Assembly: GCA_020633055.1 (NCBI GenBank)
Contig: JACKEJ010000006.1
Coordinates: 434,001 to 498,000, forward strand
From: Sandaracinaceae bacterium
Lineage (GTDB): Bacteria > Myxococcota_A > Polyangia > Polyangiales > Houyiibacteriaceae
Length of the DNA stretch: 64,000 nucleotides
Direction of reading: 5' to 3'
Part shown: positions 24,632 through 34,431 of the stretch, in pieces
Numbering within the stretch: position 1 is the stretch's first letter
Layout of the letters: each line of letters begins with the position of its first letter
The notes under the pieces: model-generated
What the model saw: the letters and a program-made list of their open reading frames with translations, nothing else
What the model was told of the DNA's origin: nothing
The model's database searches: none
Made by a program: the position numbers and the translations under genes

Positions 24632-25545
24632 CACGCGCGAGCGTCTGCCTCGCGACGCTCGTCGCGTTGGCGGCCGGCTGCACCACGGGCGTGGGCGTGG
24701 TGGGGCGCGTGACGGACGCGGACGGTGATGGCGCGACCGGGCAGGACCTGGGCGCGGACCAGGGCGAGGGCGACGCGGGCGGGGACCTGGGGGTCGACCT
24801 TGGGTCGGCCGACGGGGGCGACCTCGATGCGGGGTCTGGGGACGGCGGGTCGGGCGACGCCGGCCCGGACGACGTGGGCACGGGCGATGCCGGTACGCTG
24901 AACTGCCACGACTGGACCTTCAGTGCGGGCGCGAACGGACGCATCGCGAACGCCACCGTGGCAGGTGCGTTCACGCTGGACGGCTGGGCGCGCGTCCTCG
25001 AGGCCCCCGCTGGTGTGGACGGCCAGCTCGTCGGCGTGGAATCGAACGCGCCGTGCGACGGAGCGGCCGAGCGCTGGTCGGTCCGGGTCGACGCCGCGGG
25101 CACCACCGTCACCGCATCGGGCGGCGCCAGCTTCGTCACCAGCACGGGCGCAGGCGGCAGCGTGGCGCTCGGTACGTGGTTCCACTTCGCGCTGGTCCAC
25201 GACGGCGCGAACGACGTACGCCTCTACGTCGACGGGGGGCTGGTGCAGACCCAGTCCTCGGCTGGTCCGTCGTACGCGGCCACCTGCGCCCTGCATGTCG
25301 CGAGCGACCTGTTCCAGGCCTCAGCCGTCTCGATGCAGCTCGCATCGCTGCGCCTGTCGACGGGCGAGCGCTTCACGTCCGACTTCGACGCGGGCGCGCT
25401 CCACACGCTCTCGGCCTCGGCCGAGACGGCGTGGCTGTTCGACGTGCCTGGGCTCGTGGGCAGCCCGCTGCTGGACACCGTCGCGGGGCTCGAGCTGCGC
25501 TCCGACATGGCCACGGCACAGACCGCCTCGCCCGACTGCCCGTAG
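24628..25545 (+). CDS. Lipoprotein with LamG/concanavalin-like domain
   Basis: GTG 24628 overlaps the upstream stop (GTGA) and opens a lipoprotein signal (CLATLVALAAGC). An Asp/Gly-rich linker of about 70 residues follows. The C-terminal ~210 residues form a LamG-like jelly roll: FTLDGWARV, WSVRVDAAGTTV, LGTWFHFALVHDGANDVRLY and VDGGLVQTQ are typical strands. A probable carbohydrate- or surface-binding lipoprotein. Last gene of the sigma-factor operon. Confidence 0.8.
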   Translation: MTRASVCLATLVALAAGCTTGVGVVGRVTDADGDGATGQDLGADQGEGDAGGDLGVDLGSADGGDLDAGSGDGGSGDAGPDDVGTGDAGTLNCHDWTFSAGANGRIANATVAGAFTLDGWARVLEAPAGVDGQLVGVESNAPCDGAAERWSVRVDAAGTTVTASGGASFVTSTGAGGSVALGTWFHFALVHDGANDVRLYVDGGLVQTQSSAGPSYAATCALHVASDLFQASAVSMQLASLRLSTGERFTSDFDAGALHTLSASAETAWLFDVPGLVGSPLLDTVAGLELRSDMATAQTASPDCP

Positions 25546-25676
25546 CGCGCGGCTCACGAACGGCGGGTAGCGTCCGTGCATTCTCGAGCTTCGACGTCTT
25601 GCGCGCCGCAGCATCGCGGTCGGCGACAAGTGCGTTCCTCCGATGGAAACGGCGGGCGCCGAGCGACCCACCCTCG

Positions 25677-28217
25677 ATGACCGAACACCGCTCTCTGCGT
25701 GCGCGGCAAGCCGCCGTGTGCTCCTCCCTGAACCCGTCCGCATTCGCGCCCAAGTTCGTGCCGCTCGTGCTCTTCGCGCTGCTCGCGCCGTCTGCGCTGC
25801 CAGGCTGCGGCGGCAGTGGCGGTGGCGCACCCGACGCAGGCGGCACGGATGCCTCCGTCGATGGCGCGTCCACACCGGACGACGCGTCGCTTCCGGATGG
25901 CGCGTCGATGTCCGACACGTCGCTCGCGGACGCGGGCTCCGCCGTCGCTGTCACGCTGACTGGCGTGCCGCACATGGGCTCCGTGGTGCTCTCGTGGGGC
26001 GACACCGGGGCGGCGCGCTACGACCTGTACTACGCCTTCGAGCCCGGCTGCGACATCGCGGACATCGCCGCGTGCGGTGGGGCCCTGGTGTCGGGCGTCA
26101 GCGCGCCCTACACGCTGGCGGGGCTCCCGAACGGCCGCAACGTGTGGGTGCGCGTCGCCTCGGTGGCGGGAGACGTGGCGCTCTCGAATGAGGTCGGTGT
26201 GCGCCCCGATCAGTGGACGCTGCCAGAGGACGGCTACAGCGACGTGCGCGCCTTTGCGCGCGACGAGGACGGCACGGTGTACCTGGGCGGCAGCTTTGCG
26301 CAGCTGGGGGTGCACACCGGTGGGGGCGCGCCGCTGACCCTCGAGGACACGCGCCCGACCACCTACGCGAGCGTGGAGGGGACCGTGTACGCGGTCGTCC
26401 CGGACGGCACGGGCGGCTGGTTCGTGGGCGGCACGTTCACGGTGGTGGACGACCAAGCGCGCACGCACGTCGCGCACGTGCGCGCCGACGGCACCCTGGA
26501 CGCGTTCGCGCCCGTTTTGGACGGCGCGGTGCTCGCGCTGGCGCTCGCGGGCGACACGCTCTACCTCGGCGGCGAGTTCACCAGCGTGGACGGTGCACCC
26601 CGCGCGCGTCTCGCGGCTTTCGGCCTGGATGGCCAGCTGCAGCCCTGGGCGCCTGCAGCGAACGGCGCCGTGCGCGCGCTCGCGGTGCGGGGCGACCTCG
26701 TGTACGTCGGCGGCGAGTTCTCGCAGCTGGGCGGCCAGTGGCGCGCGAACCTCGGGGCCGTGGACACCGCGGGCGTCGTGGACGCGTGGGACCCGAGCCC
26801 CGACGACCACGTCCACTGCATCGCCCTCACCGACGCCGCCACCTATGTGGGCGGGGCGTTTCGCGCCATCGGGGGCGGAACGTTCGCGGGCGTGCGGCGC
26901 TACGCCGCCTCCTTCGACCTGGACGGTGACCTGACCAGCTGGAACCCAGACGCGAACGGCGCGGTGCACGCCATGGTGGCGACGGAAGACGCGCTCTACC
27001 TGGGAGGAGCATTCGTGGGCCTACACGCGACCGCGCTCGTCCCCGCGGCCCGCGCGCACGTCGCGGCGATTCGCTTCGACGGGACCATCCTCCCGTTCGA
27101 CCCGGGCACCGACGGGCCCGTGTTCGCGCTCACCGTGTCGCCAGATGGACTGGTCATCGGTGGGAGCTTCGCGAACGTTGGTGGGGAGGCACGCACGCGC
27201 CTCGCCGCGTTCGACCTGGACGGCGCGCTACGCCCCTGGGAGCCGTCTCCCAACGGGACGGTGACGGCGCTCGCCAGCGGCGCCGCCAGCATCTATGTGG
27301 GAGGCGGTTTCTCGGCCGTACACGCGGAGTCGCGCCAATACATCGCGGCCATCCGTGCGGACGGAACGTTGTCACCGTGGGCGCCGCTCCTCGACGGCGT
27401 GGTGCGCGCCATCGAGCGCGTGGGCGACGTCTTCTATCTGGGCGGCGACTTCACGTCGGTCGGGGGCACCACGCGCCTGCGGCTCGCGGCCGTGACGCGC
27501 GATGGCGCGCTCACGGACTGGGACCCGTCTGCGGATGGCACGGTCAACGTCATCGCGGCGGGGGGAGACACGCTGTACGTGGGTGGGACCTTCACCACCC
27601 TCCACGGGAACGTGCGCAACCGCATCGGGGCCGTCAGCGCTGACGGGGACGTCACGGCTTGGAACCCCATGCTCGACAGCGGCAATGTGTGGACCATCGT
27701 GGTGGACGAACCGACCGTGTACTTCGGCGGGGAGTTCGGCTTCGTGTCGGGTCAGGCACGGAACGACCTGGCTGCGGTCGACACGGATGGTGCAGTCACG
27801 GCTTGGAACCCGAACCCCAACGGCCGCGTGGCCAGGATGGCGCGACGCGGTGACACCCTCTATCTGGGCGGCGCGTTCAGCACGTTCGGGGGAGGCATCC
27901 CGCGGGCGCGTCTCGCAGCGGTCTCCACGGACGGCACCGTGCTCGCTTGGGACCCTGCGGCGGACAACCAGGTCTATGGCCTCGGACTGGCCGAGGACGG
28001 GACCCTCTACGTGGGGGGATTCTTCTCCATGCTCGCCGGGGAGCCTCATGCCTACGTCGCCGGCATCGAGGCCGCGGGGGCGCCGCTCGCGTGGGGTCCT
28101 GTGCTGGATGGTCCGGCCTACGTCTTCCTTCCGGTGGGCGAGGAGCTGTGGATCGGCGGCGGGTTCGGCTTCGTGGGGGGACGCCACATCCGCGGCCTGG
28201 CCGTGGTGGAGCGCTGA
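25677..28217 (+). CDS. Lipoprotein with FN3-like domain and beta-propeller repeats (paralogue 1)
   Basis: ATG 25677 (MTEHRSLRARQAAVCSS) leads to a lipobox LPGC, then an Asp/Ser/Ala linker. Next comes an FN3-like sandwich (VTLTGVPHMGSVVLSWGDTG...LAGLPNGRNVWVRVASVAGD). From about residue 190 to the end are a dozen or so ~45-residue units of the type 'G-D-T-L-Y-(V/L)-G-G-x-F-T-x-(V/L)-x-G-x-x-R-x-x-(L/I)-A-A-(V/F)-x-x-D-G-x-(L/V)-x-x-W-x-P', as in DUF5122/delta-60-like propellers. Probably exposed outside the cell; ligand unknown. The next gene is its tandem paralogue. Confidence 0.8.
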   Translation: MTEHRSLRARQAAVCSSLNPSAFAPKFVPLVLFALLAPSALPGCGGSGGGAPDAGGTDASVDGASTPDDASLPDGASMSDTSLADAGSAVAVTLTGVPHMGSVVLSWGDTGAARYDLYYAFEPGCDIADIAACGGALVSGVSAPYTLAGLPNGRNVWVRVASVAGDVALSNEVGVRPDQWTLPEDGYSDVRAFARDEDGTVYLGGSFAQLGVHTGGGAPLTLEDTRPTTYASVEGTVYAVVPDGTGGWFVGGTFTVVDDQARTHVAHVRADGTLDAFAPVLDGAVLALALAGDTLYLGGEFTSVDGAPRARLAAFGLDGQLQPWAPAANGAVRALAVRGDLVYVGGEFSQLGGQWRANLGAVDTAGVVDAWDPSPDDHVHCIALTDAATYVGGAFRAIGGGTFAGVRRYAASFDLDGDLTSWNPDANGAVHAMVATEDALYLGGAFVGLHATALVPAARAHVAAIRFDGTILPFDPGTDGPVFALTVSPDGLVIGGSFANVGGEARTRLAAFDLDGALRPWEPSPNGTVTALASGAASIYVGGGFSAVHAESRQYIAAIRADGTLSPWAPLLDGVVRAIERVGDVFYLGGDFTSVGGTTRLRLAAVTRDGALTDWDPSADGTVNVIAAGGDTLYVGGTFTTLHGNVRNRIGAVSADGDVTAWNPMLDSGNVWTIVVDEPTVYFGGEFGFVSGQARNDLAAVDTDGAVTAWNPNPNGRVARMARRGDTLYLGGAFSTFGGGIPRARLAAVSTDGTVLAWDPAADNQVYGLGLAEDGTLYVGGFFSMLAGEPHAYVAGIEAAGAPLAWGPVLDGPAYVFLPVGEELWIGGGFGFVGGRHIRGLAVVER

Positions 28218-28268
28218 AGTCCGAGAACGTCCGATGGATGCGTGGGCGTGCGGGCGACCGAACCCGTG

Positions 28269-30767
28269 ATGCACCCTCTCCACGCTCTGTCTTCCGCTGT
28301 GTCGCTCCGGTCGATGTTCGCCGCCGTGGCAGTCGGCACCATCTGCGTGGGCGGCTGCGGGAGCGGTGGCGGCCCGGTCGCGCTCGATGGCGCAGTGTCC
28401 GATGCCGCGTCTCAGGACGGTGCGCTCGTCGACCTGGCCCACGACGACGCTGCGCTCGACGCTGCGTCGCTGGACGCGGGACCCGCCGTGGCCGTGACGC
28501 TCTCTGCGGTGGCGCACATGGGCTCGCTGGTGCTCACGTGGGAGGACACCGGCGCCGCGCGCTACGATGTGTTCTACGCGCTCGCGCCGGGCTGCGACCC
28601 GCTGAACATCGAGGCCTGCGACGGCGGCGCGGTAGTGCGTGGCGTCGCGTCTCCGTACACGCTCACGGGCCTGCCCAACGACGAGAACGTCTTCGTGCGG
28701 GTCGCCTCGGTCGCGAACGACACCGTGTGGTCCAACGAGGTGGGTGGCCACCCCGACCGCTTTGTGCTCCCTAACGTCAGCACCAACGAGGTGCGGGCGT
28801 TTGCCCTCGGGGACGACGGGACACGCTACCTGGGTGGCGTGTTCCAGTACGTGGGCGTGAACACGGGCGGGGGCGTGCCGCTCGCCCTGGGCGACGAACG
28901 GCCCTCGGTCTTCGCGAACATCGACGGCAAGGTGCTGGCGGCGGTCTCGGATGGCGCAGGCGGGTGGTACGTGGGTGGGGACCTGCGCTTCGCGGACGGG
29001 GTGTCGCGGGGACACTTCGCGCACGTGCTGCCCAACGGACAGCTGGGCAGCTTCGCGCCGGTCTTCGACCACCCGGTGACGGCGCTGGCGTTCGACGGTA
29101 CCAACCTCTACGTGGGTGGCCGCTTCACGCAGGTCGACGGGCAGGGGCGCGCGCGCCTCGCTTCTTTCACGTCGGAAGGCGTACTGAGCTCATGGGCTCC
29201 GAACGCGGACGATGACGTGCTGGCGCTGGCGGTGCGGGACGACACGGTCTTGGTCGGGGGCAATTTCCTGAACGTCGCGGGGCAGTCACGCGCGCACCTC
29301 GCCGCGTTCGACGCGAACGGGTTGCTGCTCCCTTGGAATCCCAGCCCCGACGACACGGTGCGTGCCATCGCGGTCAGCGACACGACGACGTACGTGGCCG
29401 GGGCGTTCACGGCGCTGGGCAGCGGCACGTTCACGACCCCGCGGCGCCGCCTGGCGGCGTTCGACGCGAGCGGCGCGCTCACTCCTTGGAACCCTGACGC
29501 GGACGGGGCCGTCCACGCGCTCGCGCTCGGGCCCGACGCCGTGTACGTAGGGGGGGCGTTCACAGCGCTGTCCTCCTCGCTGATCGTCCCCGTGTCGCGT
29601 CCACGCCTGGCCGCCGTCACGTTCGGAGGTGTCGTGCTCCCCCTGCGCGCCTCCGTCGTGGGGCAGGTCGACGCGCTGGCGTGGGCGGGTGGGCGCCTCA
29701 TGGTCGGGGGCACGTTCCTCTCCATCGATGGCGAGCTTCGCGATCACATCGGCGCCTTCGAGTCGGACGGTACGCTCTCCAGCTGGGCGCCTCACGCGAA
29801 CGACCGCGTGACGACGCTGGCCAGCGCTCCGAGCGGCGTGTTCGTGGGCGGCGCGTTCACGTCGCTCGCGGGTGCGCGGCGCAGCATGGTCGCCGCCGTG
29901 CATGCAGACGGCACCCTCAGCGACTGGGCGCCGAGGGTGGATGGCCCCGTCTACGCGCTCGCGGAAGCGGGTGGCGACATCTTCCTGGGTGGTGCGTTCG
30001 GCATGGTCGAGGGCGCGACCCGGTCACGCCTCGCCGCAGTGGATCACGCCGGTGTGCTGACGGGGTGGGACCCGGGCGCGAGCGGCACGGTGACGGCGCT
30101 GGCCGTGGCGGGGTCGACGGTCTACGTGGGCGGGTTCTTCGGCGCCGTGGGGGGAGGCCTCCCGCGCGCCCACGCGGCGGCGATCACGACCGACGGAGCG
30201 ATCACGCCCTGGGCGCCGGCGTTCGACGCCGACGTCGACGCCATCGCGGTGGGTGGAGACCACATCTACGTCGGGGGGACGTTTCATCAGGTCTCGGGGC
30301 AGACCCGGAACTACGTGGCCGCCGTGGGAACGGACGGCAGCGTCTCGTCCTGGAACCCCGACCCGGACGGGGCAGTACGGGCCATCACGATCGACGGCGA
30401 CACCATCTACTTGGGCGGCGCGTTCAACGTCATCGGCGGCGGGCTCACCCGCATGCAGATCGCGGCCGTCGGCGCGGACGGTTCGTACCTGAGCTGGAAC
30501 CCCGGCTGGACGAGCGGGAACGTCACGGCCATTGCCATCGCCGACGACGGAACCATCTACGCCGGGGGCTACTTCACGACATTCGGGGGGCAGACACGAT
30601 TCTCCGTGTCCGCGACGGACCCCACCGGCACCGTGTTGCCGTGGGCGCCTTCTGCGACGCCTGGCGTCCAGGCCTTGCTCGCGGTCGACGGTGAGCTCTG
30701 GATCGGTGGCCCCCTCCAGCGCATCGGGCCGCGCACGTCCCAAGGGTTGGCCATCGTCGAGCCGTGA
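28269..30767 (+). CDS. Lipoprotein with FN3-like domain and beta-propeller repeats (paralogue 2)
   Basis: ATG 28269 (MHPLHALSSAVSLRSMFAAV) gives a lipoprotein signal ending CVGGC. The domain order is identical to that of the preceding gene: linker, FN3-like sandwich (VTLSAVAHMGSLVLTWEDTG), then repeated YVGGxFT...R..LAAV..DG blades. Sequence identity is strong in the FN3 part and moderate in the blades, so this is an old tandem duplication. The 51-bp gap and shared strand suggest co-transcription. Confidence 0.8.
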   Translation: MHPLHALSSAVSLRSMFAAVAVGTICVGGCGSGGGPVALDGAVSDAASQDGALVDLAHDDAALDAASLDAGPAVAVTLSAVAHMGSLVLTWEDTGAARYDVFYALAPGCDPLNIEACDGGAVVRGVASPYTLTGLPNDENVFVRVASVANDTVWSNEVGGHPDRFVLPNVSTNEVRAFALGDDGTRYLGGVFQYVGVNTGGGVPLALGDERPSVFANIDGKVLAAVSDGAGGWYVGGDLRFADGVSRGHFAHVLPNGQLGSFAPVFDHPVTALAFDGTNLYVGGRFTQVDGQGRARLASFTSEGVLSSWAPNADDDVLALAVRDDTVLVGGNFLNVAGQSRAHLAAFDANGLLLPWNPSPDDTVRAIAVSDTTTYVAGAFTALGSGTFTTPRRRLAAFDASGALTPWNPDADGAVHALALGPDAVYVGGAFTALSSSLIVPVSRPRLAAVTFGGVVLPLRASVVGQVDALAWAGGRLMVGGTFLSIDGELRDHIGAFESDGTLSSWAPHANDRVTTLASAPSGVFVGGAFTSLAGARRSMVAAVHADGTLSDWAPRVDGPVYALAEAGGDIFLGGAFGMVEGATRSRLAAVDHAGVLTGWDPGASGTVTALAVAGSTVYVGGFFGAVGGGLPRAHAAAITTDGAITPWAPAFDADVDAIAVGGDHIYVGGTFHQVSGQTRNYVAAVGTDGSVSSWNPDPDGAVRAITIDGDTIYLGGAFNVIGGGLTRMQIAAVGADGSYLSWNPGWTSGNVTAIAIADDGTIYAGGYFTTFGGQTRFSVSATDPTGTVLPWAPSATPGVQALLAVDGELWIGGPLQRIGPRTSQGLAIVEP

Positions 30768-30802
30768 GCCCCGCTCGGATGTCGGCCGCGACGGAACGCG
30801 TT

Positions 30803-31687
30803 TCACCCCCGCGATCGCCTCGCACGAACACGTGAGCGCAGCGCCAGCGCCAGCGCGAGTCCGGCGAACACCCGCGACCATGCGCCGTGCTCACTCGCAG
30901 GCGCGCGGACAGCGCATCCATCGAAACGTTCGGCTGCGCCGGGCGGCTCCGGGAGGTCTGTGTCTGGCGGCGGGTCCGCAGGCGCAAACACTAGCTCGAG
31001 TTCTGGGCGGTGGGCCTGATCGTCCGAGAGCGGCGGCACGAAGCCGACGTGGTGATTGGGTGTGTCCACGTGGAGCGCGACCCCGAAGTTCTGCGACGCG
31101 TCCAGCCACCGCTCCACCAACGCTGGCTCGAGCGCGATGGCGATGGTCTGCTCGCCCACGCCGAGGGGCTCGCTGAGCGCCTCGTATCCCTCGAGCACGT
31201 CAGTCCCTTCACCCTCCGCGCCCAGCTCGCTCCATGGCACCCCCGCCGCGCGCGTCCGCCACCCCACACCCACGCCCTCGCCATCGGGTGCGCTCGCGTC
31301 CCAGGGCACGGCCAGATAGCGCACCACCACGCGCGGTGCGCCCGTCTCCCACCACACCACCCGCAGCCGGAGCGTCGCGCTCGCCAGGCGATGGCCCTCG
31401 AGAGGCGCGAGCCCCTCGAACCGCAGGAGCGGGGAGATGTCGTAGCCCATCGTGTCCGGGAGGTCGCCGATGCACCAGTCGCCCCCGTCGGTGAACGTCG
31501 TCCCGTTCATCCCGAATCCTGTGTCGGCGAGACCCAGCGAGGAGATGTTCACCGAGCGTGTCCCCGCGTATCCGTCGAGGCCATCGCGATAGACGAACGT
31601 CTCCTGGGCGTGGGCTAGGGTCGCGGATCCGAATGTCGACAAGGCGAGCACGAACGCCAGGAGGCGGAGCACGGGTGAGGCCTGCAT
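30803..31687 (-). CDS. Secreted DNRLRE-type protein with MYXO-CTERM-like tail
   Basis: A 294-residue protein with a Sec signal (LRLLAFVLALSTFGSATLAH then AQE). The body is a beta-rich domain of DNRLRE type (GYAGTRSVNISSLG...GYDISPLLRFEGLAPLEGHR...ASATLRLRVVWW...AHRPELELVFAP). The C-terminus has Cys, a hydrophobic stretch (VFAGLALALALRSR) and a terminal Arg cluster, resembling the MYXO-CTERM sorting signal that anchors proteins after processing. Convergent with the propeller gene; 35 bp separate the stops. Confidence 0.65.
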   Translation of the reverse strand: MQASPVLRLLAFVLALSTFGSATLAHAQETFVYRDGLDGYAGTRSVNISSLGLADTGFGMNGTTFTDGGDWCIGDLPDTMGYDISPLLRFEGLAPLEGHRLASATLRLRVVWWETGAPRVVVRYLAVPWDASAPDGEGVGVGWRTRAAGVPWSELGAEGEGTDVLEGYEALSEPLGVGEQTIAIALEPALVERWLDASQNFGVALHVDTPNHHVGFVPPLSDDQAHRPELELVFAPADPPPDTDLPEPPGAAERFDGCAVRAPASEHGAWSRVFAGLALALALRSRVRARRSRG

Positions 31688-31787
31688 ACTCAGTCATCGG
31701 GGGCCGAGAGGCGCATCCGTCACGGAATCTGCGCGAGCACGTCAGAAGGCCTCCGTGATGAGACGCGGCGACGGGCGCGAGGTCCCG

Positions 31788-32801
31788 TCAGCGCGCCTCC
31801 CAGGGCCACCGTTGCCCAGCCGGGAGCAGCCACGCGTCTCGCGCCGCGGAGTACACGGCGCGATAGCGCTCGTCTGCTGGAACGCACTGCGCGGGGACAG
31901 GCTCGGGCTCGGCGCCGTCCGCGATGTCCTCCTCGGTAGGGTATCCGTAGCACTCTTGGAGCATCACCTCGGTCACGTAGTGGACGTCGAAGTCGTCCAC
32001 GCCGTCGGCGTTGGCGTCGGTGCGCGTCACCTCGGTGCGCTGGGTGAAGGCGCCGCCGTGACCGTCTTCCTCGTACAGATCGAGCAGCCGGAGCTGCCTG
32101 TCCAGGGTGTCGCCGTCGACGTAGTGCACCATCCTCGTGTTCGAGCCCCCGTCGCCAGCGGGCCACTCGGTCCCCGTTTCCACGTCGACCACCAGCTCGG
32201 GTCGCCCGTCGTTATCGATGTCCTCGACGGCGCGCACCTGCGCGGTGGTGGTGTCGTCCGCGTCGCCGAACCAAAGCGCGGTGCTTCCATCGACGACGGG
32301 TTGGCCGCCAGCGGGCCACGACACACGCACGACGAGCAGCTGACGGTCTGTGGATGCGAGCCCGTTCGGCACCGACTCCCAGCACGGCGACACGCAGTAG
32401 TCGCCATCGCACGAGCTGTCGTCGTTCTCCTCGCAGGCCGTCATCAGCGCGTCGAGCTCGTCGTCGAACGCGTCTCCTCGGCCCTCGTCCACGGCGCGGG
32501 CGCGCAGCTCGAGGAAGGGGCCTGTGACGTAGCCGACCCAGAAGACGCGCGCGCCCGACACAGCGCCGGCGGAGGCTGTGAACGCGGGTTGGATGGCGCG
32601 CGGCCGGCCTTCGCGCGCGAGCTCTGCGACCTCCGACGGGACCGTCGCATCCAGGTGCCCCGGGAGGCCCGCGGCGGACACCCCGACCGCCATCGGTCGG
32701 TCCGAGCTGACCTCGGCGATGCTCGGTGTGCCGCGGCGTGACGCGCCACAGCCGAGGGCGCCTACGAGCGAGAGGGTGATGGCCACGAACGGTCGGCGCA
32801 T
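31788..32801 (-). CDS. Lipoprotein, FG-GAP/calcium-loop-like, function unknown
   Basis: ATG 32801 is chosen because AGGAG precedes it by 8 nt and it gives a lipoprotein signal (RPFVAITLSLVGALGC). It contains Cys-rich CEENDDSSCDGDYCVSPCWE and two Asp-loop motifs, DIDNDGRPELVVDVETG and DANADGVDDFDVHYVT, as in FG-GAP or dockerin-like calcium-binding repeats. About 337 residues, probably anchored in the envelope. No recognisable catalytic motif. Confidence 0.65.
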   Translation of the reverse strand: MRRPFVAITLSLVGALGCGASRRGTPSIAEVSSDRPMAVGVSAAGLPGHLDATVPSEVAELAREGRPRAIQPAFTASAGAVSGARVFWVGYVTGPFLELRARAVDEGRGDAFDDELDALMTACEENDDSSCDGDYCVSPCWESVPNGLASTDRQLLVVRVSWPAGGQPVVDGSTALWFGDADDTTTAQVRAVEDIDNDGRPELVVDVETGTEWPAGDGGSNTRMVHYVDGDTLDRQLRLLDLYEEDGHGGAFTQRTEVTRTDANADGVDDFDVHYVTEVMLQECYGYPTEEDIADGAEPEPVPAQCVPADERYRAVYSAARDAWLLPAGQRWPWEAR

Positions 32802-32934
32802 GGAAAGGCTCCTGGAAGGACGGACGCAGCGGAGCGCCTCCAGCCATGCATCGGCTGCAGCAGCGCCCCGCGCGTCGTAGGCTCGGGCCGAGGACGACAG
32901 ATCCATCACGAGCGCCGACAGGCCGTCGCCCGCG

Positions 32935-34431
32935 TCACGGGCTCGGCTGGCAGACGAAGCCTTGGTTCACGTTGCAGAACTCCGTGCCGTTCAAGCAGCA
33001 GTCGATGGGGTCGGCGCCGCACTCGAGCGAGCCCGCTGGACACGTGCACAGCCGGCTGACGCACATGGCCGCGCCGCAACGCGTCCCACATGACCCGCAG
33101 TTCGAGGGGTCGGTGTCGCGATTGGCCTCGCAGCCGTTGGCCGGGTTCGAGTCGCAGTCTCCGTAGGGGCCCTGGCACGTGAAGCCGCACTGCACGCCGT
33201 TGTTGCACACCGGCATCATGTTGGGCGGCGCGCCCGACGGGGTGCACTCGTTCCCGCAGAAGCCGCAGTTCACGGTCGTGTTGGTCGCCGTCTCGCAGCC
33301 GTTGGTGGGGTTGGTGTCGCAGTCCCGGAACACCCCCTGGCACGTGAAGCCGCACGTGCGGTTCGTACAGCGCGGTGTGGCGTTGGCCCGCATCGGGCAC
33401 GCCATGTCGCACGCGCCGCAGTGCAGCGCGCTGGTGTTCACGTTCGTCTCGCAACCGTTCGTGGGGTCGCCGTCGCAGTCCCCGAAGCCGTCGTTGCAGT
33501 CGAAGCCGCACGTCCCACCGTCGCAATTGGGCGTCGCGTTGTTGCGGGCGGGGCAGGGCATGTTGCAGTCGCTGCAGTGCAGCGGGCTGTTCTGGGTGTC
33601 CACGCAGGAGCTCCCGCACAGTGTCAGCGCGCCGCAGGAGTTGGTGCACTCGAACGTGCCGCCGCCCATGTCCTGGCAGAAGGGTGTCGCACCCGAGCAC
33701 ATGATGCCGCAGCCGCCACAGTCGGTGGCGGTGGTCACGTCGGTCTCGCAGTCGCTCGCGTCGCCGTCGCATGTCGCCGAGCCAACGGGGCAGACGAGCC
33801 CGCACGCGCCGTCGGTGCACACCGCCTGGCCGCGGGTGCCTGCGGCGCACACGGTCCCGCATGCGCCGCAGTTGGCCACGTCGTCGTCGACCGTCTGACA
33901 CCCCTCCGAGCAGCGCAGCTGCCCATCGGGGCACTCTTCGAACGGGTCGAGGCTCGTGGGCGGCTTGTAGTTCGCAACGCACACGGCGTCGACACAGCCC
34001 AACGTCTGGTCGTCGCAGGTGGTGCCCACGCAGGTGTCCCACAGACGCAGCTGGACGACACGCGTCTCACCCTCGATGTAGCCGCTCACCACGCTGCTGC
34101 TGACGAAGGGCGTCTCGGTACCGCCCACCACCTCGATGCCCTGCGCCACGACCCGGAACAGGCGCTCGGGGTCGTTGCCGAGGGGCGCGAGCGCGAGCTG
34201 TCGGCGCACCGCCGGGTCGTAGTCTTCTTGCTCCACCAGCTCGGACGGAATGAGGCTCGCCCCGCCGCGATCGCCTCCGTACACCTGCACGCGCAGGCGC
34301 ACGGCGCGGTCGACCACACCTGGGTCGGCGAACACGAAGATGACCACCTGCGACGCGGGAGGTGTGGTGGTGCAGCTGGGGACGCCCAAGCCCAGGAGGA
34401 GGAGCGCCATGGCGAGCTTGCGGGCGTTCAC
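32935..34431 (-). CDS. Cys-rich repeat lipoprotein (myxobacterial type)
   Basis: A 498-residue protein with a lipoprotein signal (LAMALLLLGLGVPSC). After a ~130-residue N-terminal domain come repeats built on DxNCGxCGxxC...C...GxCxCxxGxxDCDxxPxNGCET, seen as GFGDCDGDPTNGCETNVNTS, GVFRDCDTNPTNGCETATNT and GPYGDCDSNPANGCEANRDT. Such Cys-rich tandem units are frequent in surface proteins of myxobacteria and presumably form disulphide-bonded rods. Its start overlaps the stop of the upstream TPR gene by 4 nt, so the two form an operon. Confidence 0.8.
   Translation of the reverse strand: MNARKLAMALLLLGLGVPSCTTTPPASQVVIFVFADPGVVDRAVRLRVQVYGGDRGGASLIPSELVEQEDYDPAVRRQLALAPLGNDPERLFRVVAQGIEVVGGTETPFVSSSVVSGYIEGETRVVQLRLWDTCVGTTCDDQTLGCVDAVCVANYKPPTSLDPFEECPDGQLRCSEGCQTVDDDVANCGACGTVCAAGTRGQAVCTDGACGLVCPVGSATCDGDASDCETDVTTATDCGGCGIMCSGATPFCQDMGGGTFECTNSCGALTLCGSSCVDTQNSPLHCSDCNMPCPARNNATPNCDGGTCGFDCNDGFGDCDGDPTNGCETNVNTSALHCGACDMACPMRANATPRCTNRTCGFTCQGVFRDCDTNPTNGCETATNTTVNCGFCGNECTPSGAPPNMMPVCNNGVQCGFTCQGPYGDCDSNPANGCEANRDTDPSNCGSCGTRCGAAMCVSRLCTCPAGSLECGADPIDCCLNGTEFCNVNQGFVCQPSP

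Noticed and set aside
25053..25676. Upstream extension of the first propeller lipoprotein
   Set aside because: It overlaps the LamG lipoprotein gene in another frame; the lipobox and linker follow the ATG at 25677.
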